Positions 16,564 through 25,500 of a stretch of DNA of 64,000 nt are shown piece by piece. Each line of letters opens with the position of its first letter. The stretch's first letter is position 1. The position numbers and the translations under genes were made by a program. Under the pieces are notes generated by a model, which worked only from the letters and a program-made list of their open reading frames with translations, did no database searches and was not told the DNA's origin. Source of the stretch: Microvirga sesbaniae (GTDB lineage: Bacteria; Pseudomonadota; Alphaproteobacteria; Rhizobiales; Beijerinckiaceae); NCBI RefSeq assembly GCF_025460805.1, contig NZ_JAMXFJ010000021.1, positions 1-64,000 on the forward strand, read 5' to 3'.

Positions 16564-17171
16564 GGGCCTGCCACCTCGTTCAGGCGTAGAACCTTGGAGC
16601 CCCAGTCGCCCACGACCAGAGTGGAGATCGAAGCGGGTTCCACGTCGATCCGGTCATAGGCGTCGATCGGCATGCCGAGGTGGTAGAGGAGGGCGGCCTT
16701 GATCACATCGCCATGGCTCACGAGAACGACCGCCCGGCCTGCATGAAGGCTGCGCAGTTGTTCCATGACGCCGACAATGCGCGCTTGCGCTTCCAGCATC
16801 GTCTCTCCATCAGGAGGGCGGCTGGTGCTGCGCGAGCAGTTCCAGGACAGCCAGAGCGGATCCTGTCCCAGCGCATCGAAGCTCATGCCGGTCCAGCGAC
16901 CGTAATCGATTTCGGTGATGGCGTCACGAACGTGAAGCCTCTGTCCAAGGCTCGCCGCGACGGGCTGGGCCGTTTCCAGAGCTCTCTCGAGGGGGCTTGC
17001 GCAGACGCAGGCCACATCGTCCCTCGCAAGACGCTCCGCCAAGCACTCCGCCAAGCGCTCGGCCTGGCCTTTCCCGACCGGGCCGAGCTTCACATTCGGC
17101 ATGCGCCCGCACAGGATGGTGCCGACCCGATCATGGGCGGCATGGCGGACGAGGAAGAACGTGGTGGTCAC
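16560..17171 (-). CDS. Histidine phosphatase family protein (PGM-like)
   Basis: A 203-residue phosphatase or mutase of the histidine-phosphatase superfamily. The phospho-accepting histidine is in FFLVRHAAHD near the N-terminus and the second catalytic histidine in VVLVSHGDVIKAALL; the middle has ASPLERALETA and DYGRWTGMSF. The GTG at 17171 is chosen because GGGAGGG lies 6-7 bases upstream. It lies 17 bases after ino1, so dephosphorylation of the inositol phosphate made by Ino1 is a reasonable but unproven role. Other phosphosugars are possible. Confidence 0.9.
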   Translation of the reverse strand: MTTTFFLVRHAAHDRVGTILCGRMPNVKLGPVGKGQAERLAECLAERLARDDVACVCASPLERALETAQPVAASLGQRLHVRDAITEIDYGRWTGMSFDALGQDPLWLSWNCSRSTSRPPDGETMLEAQARIVGVMEQLRSLHAGRAVVLVSHGDVIKAALLYHLGMPIDAYDRIDVEPASISTLVVGDWGSKVLRLNEVAGP

Positions 17172-17188
17172 CGCGACCCTCCCGCGCC

Positions 17189-18271
17189 CTAATCGCCATC
17201 GCCGCTGATGAAGCGGAGGGTTCTGTCGCGGGCCTCGTTGTCGGTGAATTGCTGCGGCGGAGACTTCATGAAGTAGCTCGACGGGCCCGTGAGAGCGCCC
17301 CCGATCCCGCGGTCCATGGCAAGCTTTGCGCAGCGCACGGCGTCGATCACGATGCCGGCAGAGTTCGGAGAGTCCCAGACCTCGAGCTTCACCTCCATAT
17401 TGAGCGGAACGCCGCCGAAGGTGGTTCCCTCGAGACGGATGTAAGCCCATTTCCGGTCGGTGAGCCATGGCACGTGATCGCTCGGCCCCACATGGATGTC
17501 GCCTGCCGGGAGCGGAACGTCGAGCTGGCTCGAGACGGCCTGCGTCTTCGAGATTTTCTTCGACTCGAGACGCTCGCGCTCCAGCATGTTCTGGAAGTCG
17601 GTGTTGCCGCCGAAATTGAGCTGATAGGTGCGGTCGAGACGCACCCCACGCTCCCGGAACAGATTGGCGAGCACGCGATGGACGATGGTGGCGCCGACCT
17701 GGCTCTTGATGTCGTCGCCAATGATGGGGAGGCCGCGTTCCTCGAACCGTTTGCGCCATTCGGGGTTCGAGGCGATGAAGACCGGGATGCAGTTCACGAA
17801 GGCGCACCCTGCTTCGAGCGCCCGCTCAGCGTACCACTCGGTGGCCTTCTGCGAGCCCACGGGCAAGTAGGACACGAGAACATCGGTCTTGGACTCACGC
17901 AGGATCGCAGTGACGTCGGCTTCGTCGTGAGAGGATTCTTCGATCGTCTCGCGCAAATATTTGCCGAGCCCGTCCAGCGTCCTGCCTCGATTGACGATGA
18001 TCCCGCTCTGTGGAACGGACGCGAAGCGCTGGGTATTGTTCGGCTCTGCGAAAATGGCCTCGGATACGTCGCGGCCGACCTTCGAGGCATTGACGTCGAA
18101 GGCAGCAGACACTTCGACGTCTCTGATATGATATCCGCCGAGCTCCACGTTCATCAGGCCGGGCACGGGCTCGTTGCCGATCGCATCCTTGTAGTAGGAG
18201 AGTCCCTGCACGAAGGACGAGGCGCAGTTGCCGACGCCCACGATGCCGACGCGGACCTTCCTCGAACTCAT
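17189..18271 (-). CDS. ino1: Inositol-3-phosphate synthase
   Basis: A 360-residue myo-inositol-3-phosphate synthase of the short prokaryotic type (the Mycobacterium enzyme has 367). It converts glucose-6-phosphate to inositol-3-phosphate using NAD. The NAD turn is [20 protein letters not shown]. Conserved blocks [48 protein letters not shown] and the [16 protein letters not shown] stretch are all present. GGGAG lies 8 bases before ATG 18271. It heads a six-gene operon and has an EcfG-type promoter at 18375-18400, so stress induction is likely. The symbol follows the actinobacterial name. Confidence 0.96.
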   Translation of the reverse strand: MSSRKVRVGIVGVGNCASSFVQGLSYYKDAIGNEPVPGLMNVELGGYHIRDVEVSAAFDVNASKVGRDVSEAIFAEPNNTQRFASVPQSGIIVNRGRTLDGLGKYLRETIEESSHDEADVTAILRESKTDVLVSYLPVGSQKATEWYAERALEAGCAFVNCIPVFIASNPEWRKRFEERGLPIIGDDIKSQVGATIVHRVLANLFRERGVRLDRTYQLNFGGNTDFQNMLERERLESKKISKTQAVSSQLDVPLPAGDIHVGPSDHVPWLTDRKWAYIRLEGTTFGGVPLNMEVKLEVWDSPNSAGIVIDAVRCAKLAMDRGIGGALTGPSSYFMKSPPQQFTDNEARDRTLRFISGDGD

Positions 18272-18681
18272 GACGGATCTCCCATGTATGGCCGGCCGGA
18301 TGCTGTCTTGTCAGGCAAAAGTATATATGCGGCCGCAGGCATCCGACCTGGGCCTTCTCCTAAGCTTGGCCTCCAACGTTTGAAGAAGGTTCCTTGTTCC
18401 GTCCGGAAACCGCGTCTGTGACTCTTGTCTTCACGGCTGTGCGCCCAAACTACTGCCCTGAGGGAAGGAACAAAGATGATCCCTCGGAGTTTGTTGAACG
18501 CAATCTCAAGCTTCTGAAGGGGATATGTGGCGCAGCCCGCCATTGGCGAGGCCTGCTGCAATGCCTGCTCTCGGACTGGACCATGCGTCGGCTCTGCGTC
18601 GCATCTCCAGCTTGGGACTGGGCAGTCGTCTCCTGCCCGATCCATTGGCGCTCAGACCAGGAACAAATCTGGAGACATCTC
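18272..18681. other. 410-base divergent control region between ino1 and epimerase arms
   Basis: No gene is seen here. The flanking operons run outward. It holds an EcfG-type promoter toward ino1 (18375-18400) and a weaker candidate toward the epimerase (GGAAC at 18467-18471, AGTT 16 bases later). Short open frames have no recognisable product. Confidence 0.6.
18375..18400 (-). promoter_or_regulatory. EcfG-type general stress promoter of the ino1 operon
   Basis: On the minus strand GGAAC (18400-18396) is followed after 17 bases by CGTT (18378-18375). This matches the alphaproteobacterial EcfG consensus GGAAC-N16/17-CGTT exactly. The start point would be near 18368, giving a leader of about 97 bases before the ino1 ATG. 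Confidence 0.7.
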
Positions 18682-19794
18682 GTGACGGATACGATCCTTA
18701 TTACCGGTGGTGCAGGTTTCATCGGACGATACGTTGCGCGGGCGTGCCTTGACCGTGGTCATGAGGTTCGTGTGCTCGACAGCCTCATCGAGCAGGTCCA
18801 TGGCGACAGAACCCAGGCCGACGGGCTCGATCCGGACGTGGAGGTCGTTGTCGGAGACGTCCGTGACGAGGCGGCGCTCCTGCGGGCGCTCAAGGGCGTA
18901 ACGAAGGTCGTCCATCTTGCGGCCGAGGTTGGCGTCGGTCAGAGCATGTATGCGGTCGACCGTTATGTCTCCGTGAACGATTACGGCACGGCCGTGCTGT
19001 TCCAGCAGCTCATCGACAATCCGGTGAAGCGGGTCGTGGTCGCGTCTTCCATGAGCATCTATGGCGAAGGTCTCTATCGCGACGTCGATGGCCGAATCCA
19101 TGAGGATGTCGTCCGCAAGCCGCGTGCAGGCGAGAACGATCCGTGGGATCCTCTGGATGAGCAGGGGCGGCCTCTCATCCCGGTGCCGACACCCGAATGG
19201 AAGAAGCCGGCCCTGGCGTCGGTTTACGCGCTGTCGAAATATGTCCAGGAGCGCCTGACGCTGACCCTGTGTCCGGCCTACGGGATGGAAGGCGTGGCTC
19301 TCCGGCTCTGGAATGCCTATGGGCCTGGGCAGGCCCTGTCCAACCCCTATACGGGGGTTCTCGCCATCTTTGCGTCGCGGCTCCACAACGGCCAGCCTCC
19401 GATGATCTTCGAGGACGGTCAGCAGCGCCGGGACTTCGTTCACGTGGAAGACGTGGCGCAGGCCTTCGTTCTGGCCCTGGAGCATGAGAGGGCGCCTGGC
19501 GGCGTCTACAATGTCGGAAGCGGACAGGATCGTACCGTCTCCGAAGTCGCGCAGCTTCTGTCCGAAGCAATGAACCGGCCGATGGCGCCGGAGATTGCCG
19601 GCAAGGCGCGTATCGGCGATATCCGCCACTGCATCGCCGATATCAGTCGGATCCAGCAGGAACTTGGCTACGCGCCCCGAAAAGACTTCACCGAGGGCCT
19701 GGCGGAGCTCGCCGAATGGGTCGCCAAGCAGGAAGCCAAGGATCTCGTCAATGAAGCTCGCAAGGAGCTTGAAGCCCGGGGCCTCGTGGCATGA
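18682..19794 (+). CDS. NAD-dependent epimerase/dehydratase (dTDP-rhamnose 4-epimerase-like)
   Basis: A 370-residue extended short-chain dehydrogenase acting on a nucleotide sugar. Motifs: ILITGGAGFIGRYVA for NAD, then VVASSMSIYGEG, and the catalytic YALSK (Tyr/Lys pair). An extended loop, PLDEQGRPLIPVPTPEWKKP, lies before the active site, as in dTDP-L-rhamnose 4-epimerase-like proteins. GTG 18682 follows GGAGACATCT C at good spacing. The stop overlaps the next start (ATGA at 19791). First gene of the plus-strand arm. Product sugar inferred only by resemblance. Confidence 0.9.
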   Translation: MTDTILITGGAGFIGRYVARACLDRGHEVRVLDSLIEQVHGDRTQADGLDPDVEVVVGDVRDEAALLRALKGVTKVVHLAAEVGVGQSMYAVDRYVSVNDYGTAVLFQQLIDNPVKRVVVASSMSIYGEGLYRDVDGRIHEDVVRKPRAGENDPWDPLDEQGRPLIPVPTPEWKKPALASVYALSKYVQERLTLTLCPAYGMEGVALRLWNAYGPGQALSNPYTGVLAIFASRLHNGQPPMIFEDGQQRRDFVHVEDVAQAFVLALEHERAPGGVYNVGSGQDRTVSEVAQLLSEAMNRPMAPEIAGKARIGDIRHCIADISRIQQELGYAPRKDFTEGLAELAEWVAKQEAKDLVNEARKELEARGLVA

Positions 19795-20909
19795 AAGCAT
19801 CAGACGCATCGGCTGCCGCACCGGCCGTCCTTCGCCGCCGTCCCATTCTGGTGACAGGCGGCGCCGGCTTTATTGGATCCAATCTTGCCGACCATTTCGC
19901 CACTGAGGGGCACGATGTTCTGATCTACGACGCTTTGGCTCGGCCCGGCGTCGAACGTAATCTCGAATGGCTCAAGAAGCGGCACCCGAGCAGGATCTCA
20001 AGCGTGATCGGCGACATCCGCGACGAGACATCCGTTGCCGAGGCGACACGCGATGCTCAGGCCGTGTTCCACATGGCGGCCCAGGTTGCCGTGACGACCA
20101 GCCTGACGGACCCTCGCGCTGACTTCGAGATCAACATCCGCGGAACCTTGAATGTGCTCGATGCCCTCAGGCAGCGCGGCGATCGTGTTCCTCTGATCTT
20201 CGCCTCGACGAACAAGGTCTATGGCGACCTTGCCGATGTGGAGCTGGAGAAGACGAACGACGCCTACAAGCCGCGCAGCCCCGCAGTCCGGAATGCGGGA
20301 ATCGGCGAAAGCAGACCTCTCGACTTCCATACGCCGTACGGTTGCTCGAAGGGAGCGGCGGATCAGTATGTGCTGGACTACGCGCGCTCCTTCGGAATTC
20401 CGACCTGCGTCATGCGCATGAGCTGCATCTACGGGCAGCGGCAGATGGGAACGGAGGACCAGGGATGGGTCGCCCATTTCCTGATCCGCGCTCTCAAAGG
20501 CGAACCCATCACGATCTACGGCGACGGCTGCCAGGTTCGCGACGTGCTCGATGTTTCCGATGCGGTTGCCGCATACGCCTCGGCGTGGAAGCGGATCGAT
20601 ACGGTTCAGGGGCGGGCTTTCAATCTCGGCGGAGGCCCGGCAAACGCGATCAGCCTGCGTCAGCTCATCACCCACATCGAGGATGTCATCGGTCGTTCGG
20701 TCGAGACGATCTACGCTGAATGGCGTGCCGGCGACCAGCGCTACTACGTCTCGGACACCCGCCTCGCCACGCGCGATCTCGGCCTGAAGGAACCGATCTC
20801 CTGGCTCACGGGCGTGGCTGCTCTCGCGGCATGGCTGCAGGATGAGAATGGGCTCGCGCGCTCGAATTCTCTGCCTTCCTCCGTTCAGAATGCCGAGGCT
20901 CTGTCATGA
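19791..20909 (+). CDS. NAD-dependent epimerase, CDP-paratose 2-epimerase-like
   Basis: A 372-residue extended short-chain dehydrogenase. NAD motif ILVTGGAGFIGSNLADHF; catalytic YGCSKGAADQYVLDY; and SCIYGQRQMGTEDQGWVAHF, a block I associate with CDP-tyvelose/paratose 2-epimerases. It begins four bases before the stop of the previous epimerase. It would reshape a nucleotide-linked hexose for the glycosyltransferases downstream. The sub-family is from memory and needs a profile search to confirm. Confidence 0.88.
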   Translation: MKASDASAAAPAVLRRRPILVTGGAGFIGSNLADHFATEGHDVLIYDALARPGVERNLEWLKKRHPSRISSVIGDIRDETSVAEATRDAQAVFHMAAQVAVTTSLTDPRADFEINIRGTLNVLDALRQRGDRVPLIFASTNKVYGDLADVELEKTNDAYKPRSPAVRNAGIGESRPLDFHTPYGCSKGAADQYVLDYARSFGIPTCVMRMSCIYGQRQMGTEDQGWVAHFLIRALKGEPITIYGDGCQVRDVLDVSDAVAAYASAWKRIDTVQGRAFNLGGGPANAISLRQLITHIEDVIGRSVETIYAEWRAGDQRYYVSDTRLATRDLGLKEPISWLTGVAALAAWLQDENGLARSNSLPSSVQNAEALS

Positions 20910-20915
20910 GGACCC

Positions 20916-22085
20916 ATGTTGCCTGCGGGTTGCGTGACAACGAGAGACGCCATGGCATGGCCTGACGGTGTAGCAGGTCTGCATGTGCTGATGACAGCAG
21001 ATGCGGTCGGCGGGGTCTGGCAATACGCGCTCGATCTCAGCGATGGTCTGCGTGCACACGATGTCAGCACCACGATCGCCGTGCTCGGGCCTCCTCCATC
21101 GGCCGATCAGCAGGCGGCGGCTCAAGCCTCGGGTGCGACCCTTGTGATGACGGGCCTCTCGCTGGACTGGACCGCCCAATCCCCGCATGAGGTCGAGGAA
21201 GCCGGCGAAGCGATTGCCCGTCTCGCCGCGGACCTTCGCCCGGATCTCGTTCATCTCAACGCGCCGGCGCTGGCTGCTCGCGCGAACTTCGACATTCCTG
21301 TCGTGGCCGTGTGTCACTCTTGCGTTGCGACCTGGTGGCAGGCTGTGAAAGGCGGCTCCCTGCCGGAGGAATTCGTATGGCGGACCGAACTCGTCAAGAG
21401 AGGCTATGCGTCTGCCGGCCGCCTCCTGGCGCCGACCCTCGCATTCGCTCACGCCACGGCGAAGGCCTATGAACTCTCCCAGGTCCCGAGTGTCGTGAGA
21501 AATGGCAGGCGACCCGCGCCGGTCTCGGCAAGCGGGCCAAACGGCGATTTCGTCTTCACGGCTGGGCGCCTCTGGGACGAGGGTAAGAACTTTGCAGGCG
21601 TCGACCGCCTTGCATCCCGTCTCGCCATACCGGTTCTCGCCGCCGGATCGGTTCAAGGACCCAATGGCGCGAAAGCTCAGGCCGCTCATGCCAGAGTGCT
21701 CGGCCAGTTGAGCGACATGGAGGTTGCCCGGCACCTGAGCGGCAAGCCGATCTTCATCTCGCTGGCGCGATATGAGCCCTTCGGTCTTGCCGTTCTGGAA
21801 GCCGCCCAGATGGGATGCGCCTTGATCCTTTCCGACATACCGACGTTCCGGGAATTGTGGAAGGATGCCGCGCTGTTCGTCGATCCGGACGACGAGAGCG
21901 CCGTTATCGAGGCAACCGAACGCCTTGTCCGGGATCCGGAAACCCGCCGCGTCCTAGGGAGCGCTGCACGAGCACGCGCCGACGCCTACACCATCGAAGC
22001 CATGAGTGCCGGGGTTCTGAGCGCGTATCGGTCCCTCCTGGAACCGAAGCCCTCGCGATCCCCCCTTGAGGGAGCCGCTGCATGA
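20916..22085 (+). CDS. Glycosyltransferase family 4 (GT-B)
   Basis: A glycosyltransferase of up to 389 residues. It has the N-terminal VLMTADAVGGVWQYALDL glycine loop and the C-terminal FISLARYEPFGLAVLEAAQMG donor-binding block with the EPFG(x)7E motif of GT4 enzymes. Two starts are plausible: ATG 20916 with GAGGA 4 bases upstream, and ATG 20952 with GAGAG 5 bases upstream; the second gives 377 residues. It overlaps the next gene by four bases. Sugar and acceptor are unknown. Confidence 0.9.
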   Translation: MLPAGCVTTRDAMAWPDGVAGLHVLMTADAVGGVWQYALDLSDGLRAHDVSTTIAVLGPPPSADQQAAAQASGATLVMTGLSLDWTAQSPHEVEEAGEAIARLAADLRPDLVHLNAPALAARANFDIPVVAVCHSCVATWWQAVKGGSLPEEFVWRTELVKRGYASAGRLLAPTLAFAHATAKAYELSQVPSVVRNGRRPAPVSASGPNGDFVFTAGRLWDEGKNFAGVDRLASRLAIPVLAAGSVQGPNGAKAQAAHARVLGQLSDMEVARHLSGKPIFISLARYEPFGLAVLEAAQMGCALILSDIPTFRELWKDAALFVDPDDESAVIEATERLVRDPETRRVLGSAARARADAYTIEAMSAGVLSAYRSLLEPKPSRSPLEGAAA

Positions 22086-23194
22086 AGTTCGTGTATTTCA
22101 CCCATTCCCTCGCCTCGTGCTGGAACCATGGCAACGCGCATTTCCTGCGCGGCGTCCTGCGAGAACTCGTTCATAGAGGGCATGCTGTCGCCGCCTACGA
22201 GCCACGGGGAGCCTGGAGCCTCGAGAACCTCCTCAAGGATCATGGAGATGCAGGGCTCGATGCCTATCGCAGCCTCTACCCTGAATTGTCCTCGGACGTC
22301 TTCGACCCGGACCTGGACATCGAGGAGGCCCTTGCCGATGCCGACGTGGTGATCGTTCATGAATGGAACGAACCATGGCTGGTCGCAGCGATTGGAAAAG
22401 TGCGCCGGCAGGGCGGCCGGTTCACGCTCCTGTTCCATGACACGCATCACAGAGCCGTCAGCGATCCCGATGCCATTCGTCAGTTCGATCTCGACGGCTA
22501 TGACGGCGTCCTCGCATTCGGGGAAACTCTCGCGGAGGTCTATCGACGCTGGGGCTGGGGAGATCGGGTCCATGTCTGGCACGAGGCTGCCGATACAAGG
22601 CTCTTTCACCCGCCTGCGCGTGACGTGGGGCGGAACGGCCTGGTGTGGATCGGCAACTGGGGTGACGGCGAGCGAAGCGCGGAGCTCGAAAGCTTCCTGT
22701 TCCGCCCCGCCCAGGCGGTCGGCCTTCCTCTCGATATCTACGGCGTGCGGTATCCTGACGAGGCGCTGCGCATGCTGGCGCGCTATGGCGTCACCTATCG
22801 CGGCTGGCTGCCGAACGCCCGGGCTCCCGAGGTGTTCGCGCGCCATGTGGCGACCGTTCACGTACCGCGGCGGTTCTATGTCGAGGTGCTCCCAGGCATT
22901 CCGACGATTCGCGTCTTTGAGGCTCTTGCCTGCGGGATTCCGCTGATCTCCGCGCCCTGGCGCGACTCCGAAGGCTTGTTCAATCCCGGATCTGATTTCC
23001 TCGTTGCCGAGAATGAGACGCAGATGGAACGCCATATGAAGGCGGTTCTCCATGATCCGGACCTGCGCAAGTCGCTGGTGGAGAATGGCCTCGACGCCAT
23101 TCGCAGCCGGCATTCCTGTGCTCATCGCGCCGAACAGCTCCTCTCTCTTCTCGCAGATCATGGCGCCGCGTCGCCAATGGAGATGTCCGCATGA
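22082..23194 (+). CDS. Glycosyltransferase, CgeB-like (second of four)
   Basis: A 370-residue GT-B protein beginning MKFVYFTHSLASCWNHGNAHF. The C-terminal half has the PTIRVFEALACGIPLISAPW block of CgeB/Glyco_trans_1_2 proteins. The N-terminal half lacks the SSSWGNGHAT string of the outer paralogues but keeps the same layout. Start and stop overlap its neighbours by four bases on each side, so it is translationally coupled. Donor and acceptor unknown. Confidence 0.88.
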   Translation: MKFVYFTHSLASCWNHGNAHFLRGVLRELVHRGHAVAAYEPRGAWSLENLLKDHGDAGLDAYRSLYPELSSDVFDPDLDIEEALADADVVIVHEWNEPWLVAAIGKVRRQGGRFTLLFHDTHHRAVSDPDAIRQFDLDGYDGVLAFGETLAEVYRRWGWGDRVHVWHEAADTRLFHPPARDVGRNGLVWIGNWGDGERSAELESFLFRPAQAVGLPLDIYGVRYPDEALRMLARYGVTYRGWLPNARAPEVFARHVATVHVPRRFYVEVLPGIPTIRVFEALACGIPLISAPWRDSEGLFNPGSDFLVAENETQMERHMKAVLHDPDLRKSLVENGLDAIRSRHSCAHRAEQLLSLLADHGAASPMEMSA

Positions 23195-24285
23195 AAATCG
23201 CCTTTTATGGCTCCAGCCTTCTGTCCTCGTATTGGAATGGTGCCGCCACCTATTATCGTGGTCTCCTGAGCGACCTCGCCCGCCGTGGCTACAGCATCAC
23301 GTTCTACGAGCCGGATGCGTTCGACCGCCAGAAGCATCGGGATATCGAGCCGCCGGACTGGGCGGAGGTGAAAGTTTATCCTGCGACGGTCGAGGCCATG
23401 CGTGGAGTCGTGTCGGAGGCGGCAAGGGCCGATGTCGTGGTCAAGGCTTCCGGCGTCGGTGTTTTCGACAGCGAGTTGCTGGAAGGGATCGTTGCAGCGT
23501 CTCGTCCCGACGCGATCCGCATCTTCTGGGATGTTGACGCGCCTGCAACCCTCGCTGAACTGCGCGGAAGCCCCGATCATCCGCTGCATCGCGCAATGCC
23601 GGCTCTCGATCTTGTGCTGACCTATGGCGGCGGTCCGCCGGTGATTGACGCCTATGAGAGCTTCGGCGCCCGCCAGTGCATCCCGATCTACAATGCCTGC
23701 GATCCGTCGACCCATCATCCCGTCCCGGCGGATGATCGCTTTCGGGCAGATTTGTCCTTCCTCGGCAATCGTCTGCCCGATCGCGAGGCTCGTGTGGAGC
23801 AGTTCTTTCTGGAGCCCGCCGCCCAGCTCCCGGACCGTCAATTCCTGATAGGCGGCAATGGCTGGGAAACAAAGGGAATGCCGTCGAACGTCCGTCACAT
23901 CGGCCATGTTTACACGCGCGACCATAACGCCTTCAACACAAGCCCGCTGGCGGTTCTCAACATTGCCCGCGACTCGATGGCAAGCACCGGATATTCGCCC
24001 GCAACCCGCGTTTTCGAGGCTGCGGGAGCCGGAGCGTGCCTGATCACGGATGCCTGGATCGGCCTGGAGTTGTTCCTGAAGGAAGGAGAAGAGGTGCTGG
24101 TGGCCCGCGACGGCAGGGATGTCGCTGACCATGTCGAGGCCCTTAACCCCGAGCGTGCCCGCGCGATCGGCGCCGCGGCGAGGGAGCGGATCATGGCTGA
24201 GCACACGTATACCCGCCGCGGCGCCGAGGTGGATGCGATTCTGCGCCAGGAAGTCTCCCGGAAGCGCGAGAGGAGCGTGGCGTGA
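23191..24285 (+). CDS. Glycosyltransferase, CgeB-like (third of four)
   Basis: A 364-residue GT-B protein beginning MKIAFYGSSLLSSYWNGAATY. It has the TRVFEAAGAGACLITDAWIG donor block and a Lys/Arg-rich tail. ATG 23191 overlaps the previous stop, and the next gene starts in its stop (GTGA at 24282). It is a divergent paralogue of the genes on either side, so the arm probably builds a chain by successive transfers. Confidence 0.88.
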   Translation: MKIAFYGSSLLSSYWNGAATYYRGLLSDLARRGYSITFYEPDAFDRQKHRDIEPPDWAEVKVYPATVEAMRGVVSEAARADVVVKASGVGVFDSELLEGIVAASRPDAIRIFWDVDAPATLAELRGSPDHPLHRAMPALDLVLTYGGGPPVIDAYESFGARQCIPIYNACDPSTHHPVPADDRFRADLSFLGNRLPDREARVEQFFLEPAAQLPDRQFLIGGNGWETKGMPSNVRHIGHVYTRDHNAFNTSPLAVLNIARDSMASTGYSPATRVFEAAGAGACLITDAWIGLELFLKEGEEVLVARDGRDVADHVEALNPERARAIGAAARERIMAEHTYTRRGAEVDAILRQEVSRKRERSVA

Positions 24286-25391
24286 CCAAGCTCCGCGTCG
24301 TTGTCCTGGGATTGAGCCTGTCCTCCTCATGGGGGAACGGCCATGCGACAACCTTCCGCGCGCTGTTGAGGGCTTTCGCGGCGCGGCATCACGATGTGCT
24401 TTTCCTGGAGCGCGACGTGCCGTGGTATGCCTCTCATCGCGATCTGAAGGATCCTGACTTCTGCCGGCTGGAGTTCTATTCCAGCCTGGAGGATCTCAAG
24501 CGATACCAGGAAGCGATCAAGGAAGCCGATGCGGTCATTGTCGGCTCCTATGTGCCGGACGGTGTCGAGGTCGGCCGCTACGTCCAACAGACAGCCCAGG
24601 GCGTCGTGGCGTTCTATGACATCGACACGCCCGTGACGCTCGCGAAACTGGCGAGGGGCGACTACGAGTACCTCGCGCCCGGCCTGATCCCGGATTACGA
24701 CGTCTACTTCTCGTTCACCGGAGGGCCGACGCTCGACGTGCTGATGGCGAACTACGGTTCGCCCGCCGCCCGGGCGCTTTATTGTTCGGTCGATCCCGAA
24801 GCATATCCGAGCCTTGACGAGGAGAAGCGCTGGGATCTGAGCTATCTCGGGACTTACAGTCCCGACCGGCAGCCGACCCTGGAGCGGCTCCTGATCGAGC
24901 CGGCCCTGCGAGCGCCTCATCTTCGTTTCGTCGTTGCCGGCCCCCAATATCCGGCAGACATCGCTTGGCCGGAAAACGTCGAGCGCATCGATCATGTGCC
25001 TCCGAGCGGCCACCCGGCCTTTTATGCGCGGAGCCGCTATACTCTCAACGTGACCCGGGCCGACATGATCAGGGCAGGGTACAGCCCGAGCGTTCGCCTG
25101 TTCGAGGCCGCAGCCTGTGGAACGCCGATCATCTCCGACATGTGGGACGGAATCGAGACGCTTCTCGAACCTGATCGGGAGATCGTGCTGGCGCGCCAGT
25201 CTGACGATGTTCTCACGGTTCTCGCTACTTGGCCCGACGACAGGAGAAGGGACCTGGGAAGCCGAGCACGGCTCCGCATTCTCGAAGAGCATACATCGGC
25301 TCACCGTGCCGCATCGATGGAGCGGGATCTTTTCGAAGCCCTTCGAAGCCGACGTCAGGAACGGCCGCTCGCTTTGGCAGTTGAGTCCTGA
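24282..25391 (+). CDS. Glycosyltransferase, CgeB-like (fourth of four)
   Basis: A 369-residue GT-B protein from a GTG start inside the previous stop. The N-terminus VVVLGLSLSSSWGNGHAT and the C-terminal VRLFEAAACGTPIISDMWDG match the minus-strand transferase at 15454-16563 more closely than its own neighbours, so these two arose by duplication across the divergent promoter. It is the last of the coupled genes of this arm. Confidence 0.9.
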   Translation: MTKLRVVVLGLSLSSSWGNGHATTFRALLRAFAARHHDVLFLERDVPWYASHRDLKDPDFCRLEFYSSLEDLKRYQEAIKEADAVIVGSYVPDGVEVGRYVQQTAQGVVAFYDIDTPVTLAKLARGDYEYLAPGLIPDYDVYFSFTGGPTLDVLMANYGSPAARALYCSVDPEAYPSLDEEKRWDLSYLGTYSPDRQPTLERLLIEPALRAPHLRFVVAGPQYPADIAWPENVERIDHVPPSGHPAFYARSRYTLNVTRADMIRAGYSPSVRLFEAAACGTPIISDMWDGIETLLEPDREIVLARQSDDVLTVLATWPDDRRRDLGSRARLRILEEHTSAHRAASMERDLFEALRSRRQERPLALAVES

Positions 25392-25500
25392 TGCTATGAA
25401 TAGATTCAAGCGAGGCATTGAACAAATGCCAGGCTTTGCGGTTGGGGCAGAGTAGGTTTGTACCTTGAGACCCTCTGAAGGTCTGAGAAGGAGCGTTCTC

